Positions 37,845 to 48,263 of a stretch of 64,000 nucleotides of DNA are shown here, piece after piece. The notes under the pieces are model-generated. The model was not told the DNA's origin and searched no databases. It saw only the letters and a list, made by a program, of their open reading frames with translations. Origin of the DNA: Protonemura montana. Lineage: Eukaryota; Arthropoda; Insecta; Plecoptera; Nemouridae. Each line of letters begins with the position of its first letter. Position 1 is the stretch's first letter. The stretch is from contig OX387605.1 of the NCBI GenBank assembly GCA_947568835.1, forward strand, positions 19,844,418 to 19,908,417, in the 5' to 3' direction. A program made the position numbers and the translations under genes.

Positions 37845-37882
37845 ACCGACTGACCGACTGACCGACTGACCGACTGACTGAG
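37845..37882 (+). repeat. Octamer tandem repeat (CCGACTGA)n
   Basis: About four and a half units with little variation, next to the left edge of duplication unit B. Confidence 0.85.
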
Positions 37883-38466
37883 TGACCGACCCAAGTGGTA
37901 ACCACGGAAACCACGTTTAGGGATTTTCTTAAATTTTAATAATCCCCCGCTCACCCCGGCCGACCCAAAATAAATTGCGTCCACAACTCATCGCCAGTTA
38001 TCCCCTAGATATCTATCAATCACGTTCTTGATGTCCTTTTTTAAAATTAAACGACATACACTTTTCTTGGTATTCTTTCTTTGGAAAGGCTCTTTATTTT
38101 CCATACAATTACACTCTTTCCTTCTCTGAGAATACTCGTCCAATAGGAATGCTAGGATAATCGCTTTACTCTTTGGTGCAAACGGCGCCCTTGTTAAGGG
38201 GGAAGGGGCGGGGGGTTAGTGACTCATGGTTTTAGAATGGGTTTGTGTGGTAGTATAGGTATATTCAAAAATAAATCAACTTTATTTGTAATTCACATTT
38301 TATACTACTTACTGATATGGCAAATTTGCAGGTAAATGTGCAAGTAATCGTGTTGATCAGCGATTGCTGAATAAGCCACTCACGCAGATTGCATTAGACT
38401 GTGTATTTATACCAAAGCGGCCAGAGTTGACTGATAAACTTCAAATTGTTACGGTCTGAGTCGAGA

Positions 38467-38471
38467 TCAGT
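38467..38471 (+). promoter_or_regulatory. Initiator (TCAGT) of P450 gene B
   Basis: GAGATCAGTA as in gene A, with TGATAAAC about 35 bp upstream. The leader exon ends at 38529; its donor is gtgggt, weaker than gtgagt in gene A. The 5' UTR intron is 38530-39064. Confidence 0.55.
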
Positions 38472-39065
38472 AAAGTTTCAAGAGAAGCTAACTGCCTGCT
38501 TATTTTATTCGCTCTGAGCAAGGAAAAAGGTGGGTGTTATGTATAATTCTTAACGCATTCTTACATACAAGTTTGGAAGTCACGTACAGGGGCTAACCGG
38601 AAAGGGGGCAGTGGCAAACAAAACTTTGAAGGCGGATGTCACGATCCGCCTTCAGCTCTACAACTTTTTTTGGAAATTTGTCAACGCTATTCAAAAAAAA
38701 ATTCAAAAATTACAATTTTCATGCGAAGCGAGAACAAAATATCGTAGAATAGGGCAAAATATGGTCGGTAAAGCTTGAATATTTTACTGTCATCTTGACA
38801 ATTCTAAATGTAATATACAAGGCTACTGCAAGCCAGCCATGACCAAAAGTTGACACTTTCATTTTTACGATTATTTGGCCCCATGGGAACTGGGGAGCGT
38901 GAACTACAGAAGATAACTAATTTTAGATCCCAATTATTGGCTGTTTCGCGTGGTAGCTCTCTTTGGTATAAATTGTGATCAAATAAATACTGGATCAATA
39001 AGGTATTTTAATCCGGAAACATAAATTAAGGAACGGGTCTTATAACACTTATGTCTATTTCCAGG

Positions 39066-41079
39066 ATGATTCCTGTGTGGGTACTCGTCTCCGTCGGACT
39101 TATCGTCTTCGCGTATTTGTGGGGAACATCGACCCACAAACATTTCGAAAAACTCAACGTGCCCTTTGACAAGCCGATCGCATTTTTGGGAAGCTTGGGT
39201 CCATTTGTGTTTAAAAAGAAATCGTTTGTCGATTTGATGGGCGACATCTACGACGCTCACAAAGGAAGCGGCCTGATTGGTTACTTTCGCGCCAGAAAGC
39301 CAACAATCCTGATGTGTGATCCTGAATTGATCAAGATAGTCACAGTCAAAGAGTTTGATCATTTCACCGACCACTTTGCACCGCTTGGTGAAGATGACGA
39401 CCCTTTGTTTGGGAAAATGCTGTTTGCAATGAAGGGTATTCGTTCATTAATTACATGGCATTTATAATTGATCTTGTCTGACATGTGTAAGATTTAAGTG
39501 TCGCAAATGAGACATGTCTTTGATCTAATCGCAATAACGTTATCTCTAATTAAAATCACAGGTGACAGATGGAGACAGATGCGGAACACACTTAGTCCGG
39601 CGTACACATCCAGTAAAATGAAAAATATGTTTAGCTTGATAGCAGATTGTGGAAAACAACTCGGGGATTACCTTGAGAATAAATGTCGAGGTAGGTGTTG
39701 AGGGGTGTCGGAAAGAGACCGCAATTCTGAAGTTAAGAGCATAAACGTTGAAATTTCCTCCAACTCTGCTCCAGATAACGGAGGCATCTTCACGGTCGAG
39801 ATGAAAGACTTGTACACGCGATTTGCAAATGACGTGATTGCTACATCTGCGTTCGGAATTCAGTGCGACTCTCTGAAGGAACCGGAAAACCAATTCTATT
39901 TGATTGGCAAGCGTGCTGTAGATTTTAGCGGCATTCAGCTTTTCAAAGTTGCCGGGTTCCGCTTGTTTGCAAGCGTGATGAGGGTAAGAAAATTAGCAAC
40001 TATCCGATCGAAAAATTTGTAAAAATATCTTACAAATGTCTTAATTTGTCTTTAGTTCTTGAACATAAAACTGATGCCAAAACATATCAATGATTTTTTT
40101 CAAAATCTCGTAAGAGATACGATTTCTGAACGGGAAGAGAAAAATATTTATCGACCTGATATGATCCAATTGCTGATGGAAGCACGGAAAGGGTCTCTCA
40201 CATATGATAAATCCGACGAGGCTACCGACGCAGTTAAACTACACTCCAAGAAATTTGGTAAAATACCTCAGACTTCGACCTGAAGAATACAAAAACACTG
40301 TTAACATTGAAATCAATCCACATTTTTAATGTTTAACAGATTTCACGGACGAGGATATCACAGCCCAGGCGTTCGTCTTCTTCCTGGCAGGATTCGACAC
40401 ATCCTCTACGAACCTCTGCTTCATCAGCCACCTCCTGGCCACTCATCCTGATATACTTCGGCGGGTACAGGAAGAAATAGACAGCGTCCTCAAGGAGGAT
40501 AATGGAAAGCTAACCTACGAAAGCTTGCAAAGAATGAAATACACTGACATGGTCATCAATGAAACGCTACGACTTTGGCCTCCCACTGTCACCGTAGATC
40601 GAGTCTGTGTGAAGCCGTACACTATTCCTGCCACAGACACCAATCCTAGTTATCGAATGGAGATCGGAGATTCCATTACCATTCCTATCGTCGCCATCCA
40701 AAGAGATCCCGATCATTTTGAAGATCCGCTCATGTTTAATCCTGATAGATTCAGCGAAGACAACAAACACACAATCAAACCCTACACTTATCTTCCTTTC
40801 GGAGCTGGACCACGCGTGTGCATTGGCAAGTCACTAAAGATTACACGTTCCTGATAAGTATTTAACCATGTTTATTTGACAATCTTAAACTTGTGTTTAT
40901 TTACAGGTATGAGGTTCGCGTTGATGGAGACGAAGGTAGCACTAGTGAACATCTTATCTCGGTTTGACTTGAAAGTAGTGGCGAAGACCTCTGTGCCCTT
41001 GGTACTAGAGAAGAAAACTCCGTTTTTGACCGTGGAGGGAGGCTTCTGGTTGGGAATTACACCTAGGACGAAAACTTGA
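39066..41079 (+). CDS. Cytochrome P450 gene B, CYP3 clan (CYP9-like), 6 exons, 536 aa
   Basis: Tandem duplicate of gene A with the same exon lengths: 39066-39435, 39562-39690, 39733-39983, 40056-40257, 40340-40825, 40907-41079. All P450 hallmarks are retained (RWRQMR, AGFDTSS, ETLR, PDRF, PFGAGPRVCIG). The GC-AG intron after exon 5 and the 42-nt intron after exon 2 are both conserved. Protein differences from A are scattered and conservative except for a tight cluster in exon 3, where GIQILKITGF in A is GIQLFKVAGF here, in the region expected to form the F-G loop over the active site. ETLRLWPPT here replaces ETLRLWPPS. Confidence 0.88.
39691..39732 (+). other. Apparent 42-nt intron in P450 gene B
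   Basis: Sequence identical to 34773-34814, including the in-frame TGA. Exons on either side keep phase 1. Confidence 0.6.
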
Positions 41080-41632
41080 GTCTGGGTATCCGGTTACAAC
41101 ACGATTTTGTAACCTTTGACCGTTGACGGAACAAGACTCAACCCTAACATAGTTGTTTCCCTTTTAAAAAGATTTTAGAGTTTTATTAGAAATGCAGATA
41201 ACTTTTGTTAAAATTTGCCTGTGACCTCGAGTTAGTTGGTTGACCACAAAAATAAAACAATATCGGAAAAAAAAACGGACATGAAACTTGAATTAAAACA
41301 CAAAAACAACATTGACACTTGTAAGTTTATTTGTGTGCCTAAAATTACTTTACCTACGTGTCGATAATGTATTAATTTTGTGAATAATTTAATACCACAA
41401 ACCACGGTATAAACAACTGGTAGAACCCTCGCGGAATTTGCGGAATTCTGGCCAAGACTAATGAATTGGGTCCAGACTGGACTGGTAGGCCATGTAAAAA
41501 CTACCAAAGCTGAGTAAATAAAATAATAAAAAATAATAAATATCTCGCGTGAAGGCCCTAGGCGTTGGAAAAATGTGGGTCTCTACTCATTAGGGACCTA
41601 TAAATAGGTAAAGACTGTGGTTGGGGTGGTGT

Positions 41633-41652
41633 GGGGGGGGGGGGGGGGGGGG
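41633..41652 (+). repeat. Poly(G) tract, 20 nt
   Basis: Positional counterpart of 36613-36636 in unit B. Confidence 0.9.
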
Positions 41653-42000
41653 AGGGGGAAATAGCACGGTAACTTTTCGGCAGCAATCTATTCGTTTGAG
41701 CATTGGGACCTAGACCTCAGTAATTTTTGGAGAATATACATTCTATTTGATGGTTTTTAGACTCATGTCTACTTGATTTATTTTATATATAGTTTTTATT
41801 TAGTAACTCAATTATTTTAAGTGCGCTCCTTCAAACCCCTTTTACAACCTTGAGGAATATATCGCCACCTTAACGCACTATGTCCCCCTGAAGACTAATT
41901 ATATTTAATAACGAACCAGCTACACTATTGATGCTAGTTCCCAATTGTTACTTCGAAGTATATTAGTATTATTATTAAATTTACTACCACTATTATACCA

Positions 42001-42500
42001 TTGTCCTACCAAACATAATACTAAATCAAATCACACTTAATCATATTACACACTTTTGGTATAATTTTAATATTATAACTATATATATATAATTTATATG
42101 TAATTTATATATTTTTATATTTTTTATTAACCTTATATCTTTGTGGCAGTGCATTCAGGATATTCAAACGTCAATGTCAATATCAACGTCAATGTCAAAT
42201 TCTTTTCAAAATCCCTAGAACTGAAGGGAAATAAATGACAGAACTGAAATATTGTTGGTGTCTTGGCTAGCAAGATTGGGTAGCCCAGATTGTAAAAGGT
42301 ATTTCACAAGTTTCACTCTCTAAGAAATATTTCAAGAAATCATGCACGAAAATCTTTTGACAGCCAACGTCGTTTGTTTTCGAAATTGTCATCGTGGTCA
42401 CTTTGGAATTCACAGAGTTTATATACAAAGAATATTTTAAATAGTTTTTAAAAAATAAAAATAAAAAATTATTTCATGAAATTTTCAATTTTTTTTTTTA
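42001..42500. other. AT-rich spacer, no gene seen
   Basis: Contains an 'atatatat' rich stretch around 42080-42130 and a short repeat of 'aatgtcaa/acgtcaatgtcaa' near 42170-42200. Nothing else is recognised. Confidence 0.5.
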
Positions 42501-42502
42501 GG

Positions 42503-44212
42503 TAAGGTTAGGTTAGGTTAGGTTGGGTTAGGTTAGGTTCGGTTAGGTAAGGTTAGGTTAGGTTTGGCTAGGTTAGGTTGGGTTAGGTTAGGTTAGGTTA
42601 GGTTAGGTTAGGTTAGGTTAGGTTAGGTTAGGTTAGGTTAGGTTAGGTTAGGTTACGTTAAGTTAGGTTAGGTTAGGTTAGGTTAGGTTAGGTTAGGTTA
42701 GGTTAGGTTAGGTTAGGTTAGGTTAGGTTAAGTTAATATATAAAAAAAAAAAAAAAAAATTTTGGAATTTTTTATTTTGAAAAAAATAATAATTTTTTTT
42801 TTTTATTTTTTTTTTTTTCAAAAAGTTTTTTAAATGGTTTTTAAAAAATAATAATAAAAAAAATCATTTCATGAATTTTTCATTTTTTTTTTTTTTAGGT
42901 TAGGTCAGGTTAGGTTCGGTTAGATTAGGTTAGGTTGGGTTTGGTTGGGTTAGGTTAGGTTCGGTTAGGTTCGGTTAGGTTCGGTTAGGTTCGGTTAGGT
43001 TCGGTTAGGTTCGGTTAGGTTCGGTTAGGTTCGGTTAGGTTCGGTTAGGTTCGGTTAGGTTCGGTTAGGTTCGGTAAGGTTCGGTTAGGTTCAGTTAGGT
43101 TCGGTTAAGTTCGGTTAGGTTCGGTTAGGTTAGGTTCGGTTCGGTTAGGTTCGGTTAGGTTCGGTTAGGTTCGGTTAGGTTCGGTTAGGTTCGGTTAGGT
43201 TCGGTTAGGTTCGGTTAGGTTCGGTTAGGTTTGTGTTAGGTTCGGTTAGGTTCGGTTAGGTTCGGTTAGGTTCGGTTAGGTTCGGTAAGGTTCGGTTAGG
43301 TTCGGTTAGGTTCGGTTAGGTTCGGTTAGGTTAGGTTGGGTTAGGTTAGGTTCGGTTAGGTTAGGTTAGGTTGGGTTTGGTTGGGTTAGGTTAGGTTCGG
43401 TTAGGTTCGGTTAGGTTCGGTTAGGTTCGGTTAGGTTCGGTTAGGTTCGGTTAGGTTCGGTTAGGTTCGGTTAGGTTCGGTTAGGTTCGGTTAGGTTCGG
43501 TAAGGTTCGGTTAGGTTCAGTTAGGTTCGGTTAAGTTCGGTTAGGTTCGGTTAGGTTAGGTTCGGTTCGGTTAGGTTCGGTTAGGTTCGGTTAGGTTCGG
43601 TTAGGTTCGGTTAGGTTCGGTTAGGTTCGGTTAGGTTCGGTTAGGTTCGGTTAGGTTCGGTTAGGTTCGGTTAGGTTCGGTTAGGTTCGGTTAGGTTCGG
43701 TTAGGTTTGTGTTAGGTTCGGTTAGGTTCGGTTAGGTTCGGTTAGGTTCGGTTAGGTTCGGTAAGGTTCGGTTAGGTTCGGTTAGGTTCGGTTAGGTTCG
43801 GTTAGGTTAGGTTGGGTTAGGTTAGGTTCGGTTAGGTTAGGTTAGGTTAGGTTAGGTTAGGTTAGGTTAGGTTAGGTTAGGTTAGGTTAGGTAAGGTTAG
43901 GTTAGGTTAGGTGAGGTTAGGTTAGGTTAGGTTAGGTTAGGTTAGGTAAGGTTAGGTTAGGTTACGTTAGGTTACGTTAGGTTAGGTTAGGTTAGGTTAG
44001 GTAAGGTTAGGTTAGGTTAGGTTAGGTTAGGTTAGGTTAGGTTAGGTTCGGTTAGGTTCGGTTAGGTTCGGTTAGGTTCGGTTAGGTTCGGTTAGGTTCG
44101 GTAAGGTTCGGTTAGGTTCGGTTATGTTCGGTTAGGTTCGGTTAGGTTCGGTTAGGTTAGGTTAAGTTCGGTTAGGTTAGGTTAGGTTAGGTTAGGTTAG
44201 GTGAGGTTAGGA
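42503..44212 (+). repeat. Interstitial telomere-type array: TTAGG and TTAGGTTCGG units
   Basis: About 1.7 kb of head-to-tail TTAGG, the arthropod telomere motif, always on the plus strand. Much of it is the 10-mer TTAGGTTCGG, an alternation of TTAGG with the variant TTCGG. It is interrupted at about 42731-42897 by A/T homopolymers. Because unique sequence, a retroelement and genes lie on both sides it is not a chromosome end in this assembly. Subarrays: TTAGG 42503-42730, mixed 42898-43845, TTAGG 43846-44045, TTAGGTTCGG 44046-44155, mixed to 44212. Confidence 0.95.
42911..43830 (+). repeat. Higher-order duplication inside the telomere-type array
   Basis: Rare variants recur in the same order in two blocks: GGGTTTGGTTGGG at 42937 and 43373, CGGTAAGG at 43072 and 43498, GGTTTGTG at 43228 and 43704, and GGTTGGG at 43334 and 43810. 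The spacings are 436, 426, 476 and 476 bp, so a unit of about 0.45 kb was duplicated and copies then gained or lost whole 10-mers. Confidence 0.85.
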
Positions 44213-44625
44213 ACAATAACTCCTCAAAAATGCATAGCAGATAAACTTAAAAAGCAATTTCCAACAGCGTAAACCATCTGTAGCAATATTTATTTGGAAC
44301 AGTTTGAACTTTGCAAGGTAATATTCGATTATGAGTCTCTCTAAACTTGCTTGCTAATAAATCGATTTGTACGTTGGATATGCTGAGACTTTCTCTGGCA
44401 ACTATCGGGTGGTAGTTTGGTAAAAGAGGTTAATGGCTGACAGTTATTGCTCCAATAACTCGGCGTGGATGATTCCTGGTTTGCCCAGAACTGCCATGCC
44501 TTACAGTTGGTTAGCTATTGACTAGCTTTGTTAGCTCTGAGATTGAAGGAATGAAACTTTATTACATGCTGAGAATTTGTACAAATCCTAGAGTGATTAA
44601 TAATAATACTTTGGTCGCGCGCTGG

Positions 44626-44872
44626 TGTGGTACACAGGTTATACAGGTTAATACAAGGTTTTATTCGTTTGGATCGTTAGACATACAATAGATGCACAAG
44701 GATAATCTTTACGATGGACACGATGATCGATGATCTTCACCGGTGCGCTGTCGGATGTAGACTGTCAGGTAGCTAGCTACCTGCCCCGAATTACCGCTGG
44801 TACCCTCTCGCGTATTGCCCCCTGGTCCCCCGGCCCTCTGTTCAATTTCGGCGCGGGAACCAGGCCGCCACA
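44626..44872 (-). mobile_element. 3' LTR of the Gypsy element, 247 bp
   Basis: On the minus strand it begins TGTGG and ends CCACA, the TG..CA inverted ends of an LTR. It lies just after a purine-rich tract (GGGAAGGGGG) that follows the pol stop codon, as a polypurine tract should. An AATAAA lies near its 3' end (minus strand). The 5' LTR is missing, so the match could not be checked against a partner. Confidence 0.7.
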
Positions 44873-44911
44873 GTACCCCCTTCCCAGTGTTCCAGTTTCT
44901 GGTACACGATG

Positions 44912-46492
44912 TTATGACGCCAGTCTTGCGGGGAACCGGACGCGTCGTCCGGATCTGGTGGTGACTGGTGGAGGTGGTAGTGGGGTGTTTGCGGTGCCAT
45001 CGCTCGGAATTCTTACGCGAATAGTTGAGCGCAACTCGGGTTCCGGTGTTGGTGGCGCGGTGTGCATCGTTGGGTCCGCCCGGGTGTGTGACATGTCGTC
45101 GACCATGATGTAGGCTGGTTTTAGCCTGTCGATCGAGACCGTGATTTTACGGCCGTTTCGACTGATGGTGTAGTGTTTGTCATTGCGGGCTATTACCTCG
45201 AATGGCCCGTCGTATGGTTGCTGTAAGGGAGTGCGGACAGCATCGTGGCGCACGAACACGTGTGTGCACGTCGCTAAACGTTTGAACACGAAAATTGCGT
45301 GGTGTCCGTGGTGAACCGGCTGCACGGGGCGCAACTCGCTGAGACGGCGTCTCAGGTGACCAACGTAGGCCGATGTCGAGTCTGTTGGCGCGGATGGTGC
45401 TTCGAGGTACTCGCCAGGGAGACGCAAGGTGGTGCCGTATACGAGCTCGGCCGGAGTGGCTTTCAGGTCTTCTTTCCAGGCCGATCGTATACCTAGCATC
45501 ACCCATGGTAACACCTCCGTCCACCTTTCGGTGCCGTGGCATTTGATGGCGGCCTTTAGCTGCCGGTGCAGGCGTTCGACCATCCCGTTGGCTTGGGGGT
45601 GGTACGCCGTCGTTCGGAGGTGAGTCGTGCCGGTCATTTGATTGAGTGACCGGAACAGACTTGACTCAAACTGGCGTCCCTGGTCAGTTGTTATTCTGAG
45701 CGGGGTGCCGAAACGGGCAATCCACCCGTTCACGAGGGCGTCCGCCACGTTGGCTGCAGTGATGTCGGGGATGGGTATTGCTTCCGGCCAACGCGTAAAA
45801 CGGTCCACGCACGTGACTAGGTAGCGGAACCCGTCGGACACCGGTAGTGGTCCTACGATGTCGATGTGGAGGTGCTGAAACCTGGACTCCGGGGTGTTGA
45901 AACACCCAATCTGTGCTTTGATGTGGCGCGTGACCTTCGTGCGCTGGCACTCCAGGCATGTTCGGGCCCAATTTCGGCAATCCTTGTTGATCGATGGCCA
46001 CACGAAACGCTGTGTGACGAGCTTTGTTGTCGCCCTGATGCCGGGATGGGCCAAACCGTGCATGTGGTCAAACACCTGTCGTCGGAATGGACCTGGTATG
46101 AACGGGCGTGGTGTTGCCAGCGATGTATCGCACTGGAGGTCAACATCGGTGCCGGGGAGACGTCGGCCGCGAAATCGAAGAGTCGTGCTTGTTGTTTGCA
46201 GTAACCCTCGGAGCTCGGCGTCGTCGACTTGTGCTCGCGCGATCGCAGCGTAGTCGATCGGTCCGGAGAGTGCCTCGACGCGCGATAGGGCGTCGGCGAC
46301 AACGTTCTCCTCGCCGGGAATGTGGCGGATGTCGGTTGTGAATTGTCCGATGTAGTCCAGGTGTCTGAACTGTCTTGGCGAGCATTTCTCGGGTTTTTGT
46401 TGAAACGCGAATGTCAGTGGTTTGTGATCCGTGTACACTGCAAATTCCCGCGCTTCCACCATGTGGCGGAAATGTTTGATGGCGTCGTACAC
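44912..46492 (-). mobile_element. Ty3/Gypsy pol fragment: RNase H C-terminus plus full integrase (5'-truncated)
   Basis: One open frame of 526 codons. The first 70 or so residues are the end of RNase H (VYTDHKPLTFAF, then DALSRV). Integrase follows: an HHCC zinc finger (HGLAHPG ... CLECQRTK), catalytic core with Asp in HIDIVGPLP, Asp in TTDQGRQFES and Glu in HPQANGMVERLHRQ, and a GPY/F motif (QQPYDGPFEV). The frame has no internal stop. Protease, reverse transcriptase, gag and the 5' LTR are absent: homology ends abruptly at 46495, next to an imperfect 'gttaaacta' triplication. It is dead for autonomous transposition. Confidence 0.93.
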
Positions 46493-46679
46493 CGCTAGTT
46501 AAACTAGCGGTTAAACTAGTAGTTAAACTAACTTATTTCTAACACCCTATTACTAAATATTTTACATGATTTCATATTCACAAATGCATTCTGAGGCAGC
46601 CGTAACTCTGTCCACCAATGAGTCGATATTTTTAACCTTTTTTCCAAGCCTTTTCCTCTTAACCTTATGACAGTGGACA

Positions 46680-46731
46680 AAAACTATTTCAACTGGGTTT
46701 TGAATGCTAAGTGAAGAACAACTAAATTTCA
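46680..46731 (+). repeat. Solo arm of the hairpin repeat family seen at 29530
   Basis: TTTTGAATGCTAAGTGAAG followed by AACAACTAAATTT matches the arms at 29530-29687, including the outer part (aactgggttttg). No inverted partner follows, so this is a truncated or half copy, close to the truncated end of the Gypsy element. Confidence 0.75.
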
Positions 46732-48263
46732 AACATTCAAAACTGTATGTAATACCATTCAGTTCAGATTACTGAACTACTACTGATAGTAATGAATACT
46801 GTCAGTTCAGAGTAATTCACTCTGATTAGGGGAAATGAGTCAGGGGGTTAGTTTTAGCCTGGAAATTGATGAGGGAGAATCTGGTTGGTTGTAGTGCTAG
46901 AAGATTGTTTTGGCAATAGTTTGAGATTATTGAGGTTTGGGAGTTGGCAATTTGCAAATGGGTGGTAACTGTCTGGGATTTAGGGTTGGTAATAAGTTGG
47001 TTAGTGTCATTAGCAAATTGGAAGAGTTATTATTTTAGTTGAGGAAGGTTGTTTACGTATCGGAGGAAGAGTATGATGAGTGAAAAACAAGGGTTCTTAC
47101 GGCACCCTAGGTAAGATTTTTGCTGACAAACGAACCTGGAACGTATTTGTGTGAATTTTAACTTTTAGGAAAAGGTACTAGCACCGAAAGAGCTCCTTCG
47201 TCGATACTACTAGCGTAGAATAATTATTAGGTACTATTATCTAACCTTGTATTTGCGAGGCTCTTCCACAGTCGACAAACTGACCATCCACCAAGGCAAG
47301 AAATTGTAAAGAAACAGTTGGTCGTGTTAGTACCAGCTCATTCGAAATTTGTAAAGATTTTTCTGACTGGTTTCTGTTCTATTTTACATTAAATAGTGTA
47401 AGAAAGTGGTAGGTATGAAAGGAAGTATGTTGTCAAATTCTAGCTCAATGACATTGAATGACCCATAAAATGACAAAACATGGCGCTAAATCATATTTAT
47501 GATCGGTATCACCACCTACTTGTCTGCCCAGAAGGCAAACTAACATAACACTTTCAATTCGATCAATTTGTTTGTCTGAAAACAAAGTTTTACTCATTCG
47601 ATCCCAGACATAGTGGAGTAGCTGTGTCTTAGGATCTAGTCGAATTAACTTGAGTGTTTCAATTTAAAGCTCAGGGAGCCAGTAAATCAAGAGACACTAC
47701 CCTCCCAAATTTCTATACAATCTAGTGGTGGCAGCAAATTACATTTACCAGTTGCGGGTATATAAATATAAATAAGAATATAAGAAGAATATACGAAACC
47801 TGACAAACTATGTATGGTCTTTTGTTCAGACAATACTTACAGCCAAATAACTCTCCAGTATATATCACAAGCAGCTTTTTCAATTTCGGTAAGTTATGTT
47901 CCTTTCTTGCAGTGCGCATTCCAGCATTTTGGCACTCTCAACCTTTCTCTAAGAAAAGAACATCTAGGTTATAGCTTTTTTAGGTTTTTGAAACATAAGA
48001 ATGGGTGCTACAATGCATAATAATTCAGAAACAGATTATTTTGTTCATGTTTATTATGAATATGTAATATTTACATATATACAGGAAACAAATTTAATGT
48101 TTTCAAGAAACAGTACATCTAAGAAAGCTTCTTCAACATTCAGAGTATGTAGGAAGGTTTCTCTCAATAAATCAGGCTTGCGGTATCTACACATAACATA
48201 AAGAATCATGAAAAGCAAAAAAAAATGTTCTCTTTCTTTAATTTGAAGGTGGTGGTTTAGAAT
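46732..48263. other. Intergenic, no gene seen
   Basis: No supported coding sequence. The right end (about 47.9-48.26 kb) should hold the 3' UTR of the minus-strand gene ending at 48264. Confidence 0.5.

Larger units (their letters stand above)
37945..42000 (+). repeat. Segmental duplication unit B (carries P450 gene B)
   Basis: Partner of 32935-36990. Compared with unit A it lacks the LINE insertion in the 5' UTR intron. It has unit-specific sequence at about 38590-38890 and an extra 100 bp or so near 41480-41575 (ctaccaaagctgag... to ...ggaaaaatgtgg). Confidence 0.9.

Noticed and set aside
36594..41660. CRISPR-like or other prokaryotic repeat arrays
   Set aside because: The window is clearly eukaryotic and no repeat-spacer pattern exists; regular repeats here are microsatellites and telomere-type units.
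42503..44212. True chromosome end
   Set aside because: Unique sequence and genes continue on both sides, so in this assembly the array is interstitial.
44730..46385. Several plus-strand frames opposite the Gypsy integrase
   Set aside because: Antisense shadows of the minus-strand pol frame and of the LTR; GC-rich sequence keeps them open.
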